A stretch of 64,000 nucleotides of DNA from Tricholomella constricta (Eukaryota; Basidiomycota; Agaricomycetes; Agaricales; Lyophyllaceae), in the NCBI GenBank assembly GCA_013368375.1, contig JAACJP010000004.1, positions 310,001 through 374,000 on the forward strand, in the 5' to 3' direction. This document shows, one piece after another, positions 53,527 through 61,831 of this stretch (positions are counted from its first letter, which is position 1; every line of letters starts with the position of its first letter). The position numbers were made by a program, and so were the translations under genes. The notes beneath the pieces were generated by a model. The model was not told the origin of the DNA. It searched no databases and saw only the letters and a program-made list of their open reading frames with translations.

Positions 53527-54152
53527 TCAAATAAGGAAGTGGATGGTGGAATTCTGATTATTTCGAAAAGTAATAATGGGTTTCTCTTCTTGTAGGAGCA
53601 CGTGTATGAGTCGAGTCAGAGAATTGAGTACGGTGTCCAAAGTATCTGGGAAGAATATGATGGTCGGTCCAGAATAGTGATCCTTTTACTGGAATTCAAT
53701 GATTTAGGATGTTACGTATTGGTTGCTTATAATGAATTTACATGCATACCTGGAAAGGGCTGATGAATGGGTACCTCAGGTACAGATGTCAAAGGTGCAG
53801 CATAGAGATGGTCGTAATCGACTAAGAAGGTAGATGGAAATAGTGAAGTTGTCGTAGTTTGTTCCTCCATTGATGTAACTTCTGGTTCATTTAACCAGTA
53901 TTCGAAATAAGCTTCTCTATCCGCGGATCTTGCTCCTGTAGGTCCTTTACCTAAAGGTGGACGTGGATCGGGTTCCATTCCTAGCAGTTGGCGTAATGTC
54001 GCATTTTCAATAGATAATTCATTTACTCGATCTTCAAGATTTTGGAGATGCTGGCGACGTCGAGCACGGTAAGATATCTGTTTAGCACGAGAGTATGTAG
54101 AGGCAGTAACAAGCTTGGCTCTGGATATCGGCTTTTGTGAAGAATCTTTCAT
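53527..54152 (-). CDS. bZIP-like protein of the retroelement, copy 2
   Basis: Exons 54152-53742 and 53682-53527, as in copy 1. Exon 1 protein sequence is identical to copy 1 despite a GGA/GGT difference near the donor. In this copy the same place also reads CAG|GTATGC, a possible alternative donor, but it would not join exon 2 in frame. Confidence 0.7.
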
Positions 54153-54285
54153 GGCGTAATGAGGTAGAGAAACGTCTCATGTACTACAGGTGGCTTTGTC
54201 GTGGTCTGCAATGAGGCTTTCTTGAATCTGATAAAGGTGCTTGATGTAGTCCAGAAACGTCAAGAGCTATTTATCGGTAATGTAA

Positions 54286-54727
54286 CTAGAGATAGCGACT
54301 GCTGTTCCAAATTAAATCTTTATGGATCCAGAATATTTTATGACAATATTGAACTGCGGTTTCCTGAAAACAAATTCGAACAGAGAGAAAATCTTCAAAT
54401 ACATAGTCTCCAATAAATCTGACTTCTCCTAGTCCATGTCGATGTACGTATAGAGTGTCTCCTTTGTCTATTCGAGTATCAGTTTTGTAGATAAGCCATT
54501 TGATCTCTGTGACAGATGGAATAGGCTGAATGTCTCGAGAATATGCTTGATAGGCATGCATGTGTAACGGAATACTAAATAATTTCAGCAGCAATCAGGA
54601 TAAGAAGCTCCTTAATTACATACTTAGTGATTAATGAAGGTAAGTCGGTAGAGTTGGGTATAGAATTTGATGTCCTGAAGGGTGTGTAAAAGAGGGTCTT
54701 GAGCGAGGAGAATATCTTGTTAGGCAT
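54286..54727 (-). CDS. Accessory gene A, copy 2 (130 aa)
   Basis: Exons 54727-54624 and 54574-54286; identical to copy 1 as far as I can compare. Confidence 0.55.
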
Positions 54728-54805
54728 TGGTGATAAATATGTTGATGGTGGTTGAGGATTCTGTGAGTAAGGTCTTTCTGAGATAATAATGCTCCTTTAA
54801 TTACT

Positions 54806-56887
54806 TCAACGTGAGATTAGCGATTCTTCATCAGAATCTGAATCTATATCCGTAATAGGGTTGCTTGCTGAATCTGACAGATTCTCATTTGGTTGATCTC
54901 GGTATGTATTTTTCGGTAGCAGATTTTCTTCAGGTAAGGAATCAGCGGCAAATGATTCCAAAAGCAGGGGATCGTCTCTACGAATATATGATATAATCCT
55001 AAAGGCAGCATAAGGGTCTTGATGAATAGTTCCGTCGAGTTCCTTCAGGATATAATTTCCTTTCATGGTCTTGCGGAGTACTTCGAATGGGCCAAGGTAA
55101 CGAGGTTGAATCTTAAATGAATTAAGTTCCATTTCATAACGACTGTTCCTGACTAAAACAAGAGAGCCTACAGGGTAATCATCCTTTTGAAGTCGGTGAG
55201 AGAATCGACGAATGAATTGTTTCTTGGATTGTAAGCGAGCAATTTCTAATACTTGAGCAGCACGTGCTATGTCTTCTTCACGTTTTTCGAATTGCCGAAT
55301 ACGTAATGATAGAAGATCAGAAGAAGTCATTTCAGAGCGGAAATCTTCAACCAAAAAGGTGGCTTCAAATAAGTCAAAGGGCAGGACAGGGTGCATTCCA
55401 TGCAAGAGGTAAAATGGGGAGAAACCTGTGACACTGTTGACGGTAACTCTGTCAGCAAACATAGCTAGTCCAATTTTGGTGTGCCAGTTCTTAGCTTTGC
55501 CTGTAGCATCTTTTTCGCATGACTTAATTAAGGCTTCACGAAGAATAAAATGTCCTCTCTCCACAACTCCGTTGGCATGCTTGTTGTAGGGAGTGATGGT
55601 GACTTGTGGAATTCCAAGTTGTTCTAGAAGTAATTTAAAAGCTCCTTGCATTTCGGTTCCGTTGTCGGTTATAACTTGTCCTATAACACCATATCGGTAA
55701 AATATCTGTTCCTGGAAGAATTTAGCTAGTGTTGATGCTTCTTTATTAGCTATAGCGCGGACCTCGGTTATACCCGTGAGATCATCTTTGGCAGCAACTA
55801 TCATGTGTTTCTTACCAGAAGGGGGCATGTGCATGATATCAATATAGACTTTCTGAAATATGCCAGTAGGACGGGATATGGTAATCGGTAGTTCCATTCG
55901 TTTGGTATTTCGAATCTGGCACTCGTGACATGAGGAGACATGATGGTGGACATCCGTTCTCATATGTGGCCAATAAAATCGTAGTCGAATGAGTTCAAAT
56001 ACAGCATTTTCTCCTTTGTGACCTAATTTCTCATGAGCTTCAGTAAGAATTGCAATTCGTTTCTTCTTATCAAGAATTACTAAGGTGGGGATCCTATTAG
56101 GGTTACGTCGAAATAAGAGCTTCTGTGTTCCGCGGTCTTGAAGGAAGAAGTTAGCGGTGCTTTTTAGAAAACGTTTTCGGGCCTGAATTGAGGGAGTTTC
56201 GGGAATAGTAAGGTTCTCGAGAAATGCTCGAATCTGTAATAAACGTTCATCTGCTTGAGATACTTTTGGCTGATTGGATGGGAGCAAATATACTTTATAG
56301 GGCAAACGAAATGGCGTTGGGAATCGGAAGGTGGAAACGGTGTTTGATCGCTCGATGGTTGAAAGAAGAGCCATATTATCTAACCAGGTATCGTTGTCTT
56401 CTTCGATTAGCTCTCCAAATCCTAAGGGTCTTCTTGATAGTGCATCAGGTCCCGTGAAGTGCGTGGCAGGGACGTGTTTCAGAGTGAAGTGGAACATGAG
56501 AATTCCTTGGATCCATCGATTGACAGCATGATCTGGTTGAACTTCAGGATTGTTAATCATTCCTTTGACGCAGCTTGCATCCATTTCTACTACTAGGTTT
56601 TTGATTCCAACTAAGTAGATTCTCCAGGCTCGGAGTGCACGATACAGTCCAAATAATTCTAATTTGGGCTGTGAATAACGAGATTCTCTTTCACTCAAAG
56701 GAAGTGATCCATAACGGGCTGGGCAGCGGCGGTCTTGTTCATCAAGTTGCGAGAGAATAAATCCTACGGCCATGTAGCTAGTATCAACTGATAGTATTAC
56801 TGGCTTATCAGAGGTATAGTCAATTGAACGTAGTGCGGGTGCAGATGAGACAATTTTCTTGAGGGTTTCGAAAGCTCTTCTTGACAA
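54806..56887 (-). CDS. RNase H-integrase part of Pol, copy 2
   Basis: Same domains as copy 1 with a few substitutions (for example EDFRSEMTSS for EDFRSGMTSS, FIRRFSH for FIHRFSH). The link to RT is broken at about 56875 by a lost base, at the same place where copy 1 has gained one. Confidence 0.9.
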   Translation of the reverse strand: MSRRAFETLKKIVSSAPALRSIDYTSDKPVILSVDTSYMAVGFILSQLDEQDRRCPARYGSLPLSERESRYSQPKLELFGLYRALRAWRIYLVGIKNLVVEMDASCVKGMINNPEVQPDHAVNRWIQGILMFHFTLKHVPATHFTGPDALSRRPLGFGELIEEDNDTWLDNMALLSTIERSNTVSTFRFPTPFRLPYKVYLLPSNQPKVSQADERLLQIRAFLENLTIPETPSIQARKRFLKSTANFFLQDRGTQKLLFRRNPNRIPTLVILDKKKRIAILTEAHEKLGHKGENAVFELIRLRFYWPHMRTDVHHHVSSCHECQIRNTKRMELPITISRPTGIFQKVYIDIMHMPPSGKKHMIVAAKDDLTGITEVRAIANKEASTLAKFFQEQIFYRYGVIGQVITDNGTEMQGAFKLLLEQLGIPQVTITPYNKHANGVVERGHFILREALIKSCEKDATGKAKNWHTKIGLAMFADRVTVNSVTGFSPFYLLHGMHPVLPFDLFEATFLVEDFRSEMTSSDLLSLRIRQFEKREEDIARAAQVLEIARLQSKKQFIRRFSHRLQKDDYPVGSLVLVRNSRYEMELNSFKIQPRYLGPFEVLRKTMKGNYILKELDGTIHQDPYAAFRIISYIRRDDPLLLESFAADSLPEENLLPKNTYRDQPNENLSDSASNPITDIDSDSDEESLISR

Positions 56888-58311
56888 CGATCAGTCCATA
56901 GAAATTCTGCATCCTTTCGGATCAACTCAGTTAAGGGTCTAACAAGTTGCGAATAATTCTTGATCCAAATACGAACTGTTCCGCAAAGGCCTAGAAAACC
57001 TCTAACTTCTTTTACTGTTGTTAGGACGGGCCAATTGAGAATCTTTTGAACACGGTCATCTGCGGGAAGTCGTCCTTCTGAATTACATTTTTGTCCAATA
57101 ATGAGTACTTCTTGGCGGCAGATTTGCATTTTACTTGGAGAGAATCGGGCTCCTACACACTTGATTCGATGCATAATGCGGTGGACATCATGTGCATGTT
57201 CCCATATAAAACGGCGGATACCTGGATTTTCTTTCAATGTCTCTGGTTTTCCATCTGCGTCAAGATACTGAGATTTGGGTCCTTTAATAGGGAGATCATC
57301 AATGAATACATTAGCTTTATGAGGCATCTCATCTTGTAATACGAATGCCATGCAATTCTGAAATTCTGCTGGAGAATTGGTATATCCCATTGGGAGAGAT
57401 ATATGACGGAGGAGTCCTAGAGGAGTATAAAATGCGGTCATATCACGAGAAATCGGATCGAGTCTTCTGGCATCAAATCCCCAGAAGAGGTCAAAGACAG
57501 TATAACATTGGTGTCCTCCATAGGCTTCTACAAAATCATCTAGAATTGGAAGTTGGCCAGCGTCACGGATCGTTACTTCATTCAAAGGTTGTAAATTATG
57601 GACAAGGCGAAGAGAACCATTCTTCTTCTTTACACAAAACCATTGATGACGGTAGGAGGATTGACTGGGTTCATAAACACCTGCATCGATCTTGCTTCGA
57701 AGGAGCTTGATAACGTCTTCTCGAATACCAGGTGGAATAGGTATATTTCTAGTTTCCCATGGGGTGTGTGGAATGGTAGGCATAATATAATCTGAGAAGT
57801 ATTCTTGGCTAAGGGAACCGCGGTCTTTTTCTTCAAAGGCCAGAGTTTCTTGATTTAGTAGAAGAATATGCTTGAATAATTTTTCTTCTTCTGGCCATAA
57901 GAAATCATCGGGGTTTAAATCGATACTTGATAGACGATCTTCTGTAAGGTGTTCTGATGCTGAAAAGTTTGGTGGATGTGGAGATAATGGGGGAAGGCTG
58001 TCAAGTGGATTTCGGGGAACACGGCGGTGAACTCTAGCTTCTTCAGGAAAGGTGCCCGAAACAGGGTGTACTTTCTGATCTACGCGCTTGTACATGGTGA
58101 ATGACTGAGGATTTTCAAGCTTGCTGCTAAGTTCATTGGTGGGAAATATAAAAAGATCATCATCTGACATAGATGAATCATTATACGGTAGCAGGAAATT
58201 ACTGGTAGCAGTAGCTGAATCTATTGCATTTATTGTGTCTGGTTTGAAATCCGAGGTATTCAATGGTGTGCTCTTAGCAACAACACCAAGAAGAGTGCCT
58301 GACATTTTCAT
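56797..58311 (-). CDS. Reverse transcriptase part of Pol, copy 2
   Basis: More complete than copy 1: continues past the palm to the connection region (VRGFLGLCGTVRIWIKNYSQ). Catalytic motifs FDLFWGF and FIDDLPIKGP are intact. The last residues after DRCQE are read in a shifted frame owing to the base lost near 56875. The first Met codons (58311, 58305) overlap the end of ORF3, whose stop is at 58276-58274. Confidence 0.9.
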   Translation of the reverse strand: MKMSGTLLGVVAKSTPLNTSDFKPDTINAIDSATATSNFLLPYNDSSMSDDDLFIFPTNELSSKLENPQSFTMYKRVDQKVHPVSGTFPEEARVHRRVPRNPLDSLPPLSPHPPNFSASEHLTEDRLSSIDLNPDDFLWPEEEKLFKHILLLNQETLAFEEKDRGSLSQEYFSDYIMPTIPHTPWETRNIPIPPGIREDVIKLLRSKIDAGVYEPSQSSYRHQWFCVKKKNGSLRLVHNLQPLNEVTIRDAGQLPILDDFVEAYGGHQCYTVFDLFWGFDARRLDPISRDMTAFYTPLGLLRHISLPMGYTNSPAEFQNCMAFVLQDEMPHKANVFIDDLPIKGPKSQYLDADGKPETLKENPGIRRFIWEHAHDVHRIMHRIKCVGARFSPSKMQICRQEVLIIGQKCNSEGRLPADDRVQKILNWPVLTTVKEVRGFLGLCGTVRIWIKNYSQLVRPLTELIRKDAEFLWTDRCQEELSKPSRKLSHLHPHYVQLTIPLISQ

Positions 58312-61300
58312 CACTTGAACTATAAAATTGGGTAGGTGGGTAGTATTCGAAATCTTGACTTGGATGCTGGGGTGGCTGTAATTGAAAACGTTGAGATTCG
58401 AATCCGAATTCGGTGATGGGTGTCAGAACTTCCGAAACATTCGCGAGGAACGATTGCATTACACTGTCGGTTATATCATTGGAGTTCAGGGGCGATGGTG
58501 GGGGTGTTGGTGGTTGTATAAATTCTGGAGGAGATAGTCTTCCTTCATTGATTTGAGGATCAGGATTATCGGGGGCAGGATTAATTTGACTTGAAGTGGT
58601 GAGCGTAATAATGGGATTGGAATTTGATGGTGCCAGCAATGTAGTGTTCTGTTCTAACGTTAGACTTTCCTTTGTAACATTGAATTCATGGCTCAAGGTG
58701 GATACATATTGCATGGTATCAGATTCCATAACCGAGTTTGTAGATATACGCAAGGGAGTATGAAGTTGCGAATAGGACTCATTCCGGATATTTTCGATAT
58801 TTGACCTTTGTTGTAATGCTTGAGTATGACATGGTGGTTGGTTTTCTAAGTTGGGGTCGAGTTTTTTCCGTTTCAGAACACATTGAAGAGAGGATATCAA
58901 GGAGGGATTTAATGAGGCGCTGGATTCACTGTGTGGATAACTAAGTGTCTCAGACTGCTTGGTATTACAAGAAATAGGGTCCTCATTTCCTATAGACATG
59001 GCTTCGCCAAAATTCTTATCTACGGCGTGGACGCTTGGCTGGCGATCATACTGATTAATAGCAATGGATGCTATGGGAGAAAGGAGCTTGCCTGACTTAT
59101 TTCCATCTAATTCAGAGGCCGGTCTTTTGCGTGATGAGTAATCAAAGACAATTGAAACGGTGGGTGAGGCAGACGTGGACTGTGGGAAATTGTTACCCGA
59201 ATTGGCTGTAACCCAGGAATCTGGCGCAGGGTCGACTTTGACATGAACAGCAGACATCGTCGGGGACTCGAAGGGATGAGAGAATGTAGAAATATCATTG
59301 CTGAGAGGTTCTAACGTTCCTGATTCGACGTCGGGATCTAGAAAAGGTGTAAAGTCCAATGAGTCAGCTTCAGGAGAATTCATGGATGCGGGGAAGGCAA
59401 AAAACTCTTGACGATCTGTGGAATTGTGATGAAGCAGGCTAGATATAGAAGAGTGGCGGGTAGGCGGGGCATCGGGTATACTGGAGAGAGGAACCGAGAG
59501 GTGATCGCAATTCAAATGTCTACTCGTACCTAAAGAGGCTGATCGAGAAGCAAAGGGGTAGTGACCCTTCTCTTCAATTATCGAATCATGGAGTTCATAC
59601 TCCGCGCATGGACTGTTGGCGAGTCTGATAAGTGTTTCGGCTGCCTCGAGATCTTCGTTCACTATTAAAGGGGCTTGGGGCTGAGGAGAATTTGGCGGCG
59701 TAGATGTAACACGAGGGGAGAATAGCAGTGGTGCTTCAATACTCTGAGCAACAAAATAGTCGATATTTGATAGTGTCGCTTTCAATGCAAGATCTGAATT
59801 ATTAAGCGCTGCTAAGCTGTCTGGCGTTGTTGATACAGATGGAGTGTGCGCACCAAGAGCACTCAATAACATTGGTTCAAATATACAATAGTCGCGTACG
59901 GGATTCTGAGGATACTGACAGTCAGAAGAAGAGTTCAATGAAGAGGTGTTTGGAGCGTATTGCTGGCCGTAGTCGATGGAAAAGACTGGAGGTGAAATAA
60001 GCTTACTGTGCTTTAGCAAATTAGGCCGCGAGGTTGTGACTTCCAACGTGGGTGGAGATTTGACTTCATCAAGTTCCTTGCTTTCTGTACCATGGCTTAG
60101 CACAGATTCTAACGTGTTCATGTTCATGACGGGCAAGGAATTTTCTTTCAATGTTTCATGAGATGAAAAAGAAAATTGATTCCGACTATCTAAATCCAAT
60201 CTACAACCTTGCACATACTGACTAGCTGGTAGTACTTTGGGTGGCTCAACATCTTCGTTTAGCTGTTCAGAGTCCTGGTCAGCAGCGGCAAGAGAGTTCA
60301 AGGATAAAAGAAGTTTACCAGAGTCAAATGTGCTTGGACTTGAGGATGGAGGTGTCTTACGTTTGCGTGAAGATGTCTGGAGAACCTCAGATTCCTTGGA
60401 GGTTATGGCTTGAGAAGGCATAGCACTGCTACTAAGCGTGAGATGTGAACAGTCAGAGAATGAATGATCATGTGCGTGCGGGCAGAGGAATGGGTTGGAA
60501 TCAGCATAAGTCTTGCATTCGGTAGTGGTTGGGATTGGCGATGAGGTGTGGGGACGAGATAAATTCGGAGATACCGGAATAGGTGAATTAGAATGTCGAG
60601 AAGGTGTTACAGGTATGGGCGGCTCACTGGATAGAAGACTAACAGAGGGGATGTTCGAAGCTGGAATGAGGGCGGGCTTTAGCTCCTTTGCTGATGAATT
60701 TTGAACCATAATATCATGCAATCGAGAATGTTCTGTGTTGATATGCTTAAGGGTTGGAGGCAGTTGGGCATGATCACGGACCTGTTCGAGAGCAAGAAGG
60801 GCTGGTGCTGGAGGGCGACGAGGGAGTGCACGGGTTAGCGCAATCTGGGCTCGGGCATTGCTGCCACCTTCAGAAATAAAGAGGGGTGTACCTAGAGTGT
60901 TAAGTTCATGTTCAAGGCGCTCAACATATCTCCGACGAGCTTCACCAGGGCTGGGAGATCGAGAAGGGGGCACTGAGAAATCTGTCATGTCGTCATCAGC
61001 ATCATCAAAGTCGTATGTGCTTCTCCAGTCCGCAGAGAGATCGGAATAGTTATCATCGGAGTAGTAGGGACGTTCAGTACTTGACGGACCATTGTTATAC
61101 CAATCAGTATGTTCCAGAGGACGATCTTTCTTTGGTCGGACGCGTGCTTCAAGACGATTGATTTTAGCAATCAGTGACTCAGCGTGCGGTGATAGTTTTC
61201 GAGAACGAGGACTACGAGGATCATTTTCACTTGAGATAATCACTGGAGCAGGTAAGTTCAATTTGGGTGGTGGAAGCGAAGGATTGAGAGGGTGAGAGCT

Positions 61301-61534
61301 TGTACCAATGTTTGCGAGAACGGGCGTCGAAAGTATTGGGGACTCAGTCAGTTCTTGTGGACCTTCAAACCATGATGGAATAGCATTCCGCCAGGCTTCG
61401 TCATAGTAGAGGCCATGTGGAGATGTTCCAACGTCAGCGGATACAAGTGGTTCATGAGTGTCGTAAGGGCGTACCATGGTAATGTGCATTTCGCATGAGC
61501 GTGTAGCTGGCTGAGGAGAATCGGAGCTAAACAT
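58274..61534 (-). CDS. ORF3 of the retroelement (1086 aa, disordered), intact copy
   Basis: Open from MFSSDSPQPATRSCEMH to HSSWCCC. Not recognised. Very rich in Ser, Pro, Asn and Asp, with few long hydrophobic runs, so mostly disordered. Better-defined spots: an Arg-rich helix (LIAKINRLEARVRPKKDR, residues about 120-140), an amphipathic EARRRYVERLEHELNTL (about 200-215), and repeated short Pro-directed SP/TP motifs. It occupies the space between protease and RT where most Ty3/gypsy elements have only a short linker. The start overlaps a TAG in the preceding frame (ATGTTTAG); the end overlaps the RT start by about 38 nt. Possible roles (scaffold, capsid extension) are guesses. Confidence 0.7.
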   Translation of the reverse strand: MFSSDSPQPATRSCEMHITMVRPYDTHEPLVSADVGTSPHGLYYDEAWRNAIPSWFEGPQELTESPILSTPVLANIGTSSHPLNPSLPPPKLNLPAPVIISSENDPRSPRSRKLSPHAESLIAKINRLEARVRPKKDRPLEHTDWYNNGPSSTERPYYSDDNYSDLSADWRSTYDFDDADDDMTDFSVPPSRSPSPGEARRRYVERLEHELNTLGTPLFISEGGSNARAQIALTRALPRRPPAPALLALEQVRDHAQLPPTLKHINTEHSRLHDIMVQNSSAKELKPALIPASNIPSVSLLSSEPPIPVTPSRHSNSPIPVSPNLSRPHTSSPIPTTTECKTYADSNPFLCPHAHDHSFSDCSHLTLSSSAMPSQAITSKESEVLQTSSRKRKTPPSSSPSTFDSGKLLLSLNSLAAADQDSEQLNEDVEPPKVLPASQYVQGCRLDLDSRNQFSFSSHETLKENSLPVMNMNTLESVLSHGTESKELDEVKSPPTLEVTTSRPNLLKHSKLISPPVFSIDYGQQYAPNTSSLNSSSDCQYPQNPVRDYCIFEPMLLSALGAHTPSVSTTPDSLAALNNSDLALKATLSNIDYFVAQSIEAPLLFSPRVTSTPPNSPQPQAPLIVNEDLEAAETLIRLANSPCAEYELHDSIIEEKGHYPFASRSASLGTSRHLNCDHLSVPLSSIPDAPPTRHSSISSLLHHNSTDRQEFFAFPASMNSPEADSLDFTPFLDPDVESGTLEPLSNDISTFSHPFESPTMSAVHVKVDPAPDSWVTANSGNNFPQSTSASPTVSIVFDYSSRKRPASELDGNKSGKLLSPIASIAINQYDRQPSVHAVDKNFGEAMSIGNEDPISCNTKQSETLSYPHSESSASLNPSLISSLQCVLKRKKLDPNLENQPPCHTQALQQRSNIENIRNESYSQLHTPLRISTNSVMESDTMQYVSTLSHEFNVTKESLTLEQNTTLLAPSNSNPIITLTTSSQINPAPDNPDPQINEGRLSPPEFIQPPTPPPSPLNSNDITDSVMQSFLANVSEVLTPITEFGFESQRFQLQPPQHPSQDFEYYPPTQFYSSSDENVRHSSWCCC

Positions 61535-61831
61535 TTGAAGTGAGGCATCGAAGAAGAACTAGGTTTTCAATTTGATACCCCTGAACGATTCGGGGATTGA
61601 AACGAACACCCATTAACGAAGATATAAGAACGGGAGAATGGTGTTCACCATTCTCAAAGATATGATGAGCAAAGCCTTGCATTTGCCTAATCTGAGAGTG
61701 TACATGTCTGTATGGCTGCCTAGGGACTACGTGGTAGGCTAGAAGAGGAAGGGGGACTCGATTCTCGGGTATAAGGGTATATTGATCTGGGGTGTCACGA
61801 TGAGTTACAGGGGTCGGAACGAGATCAGGAT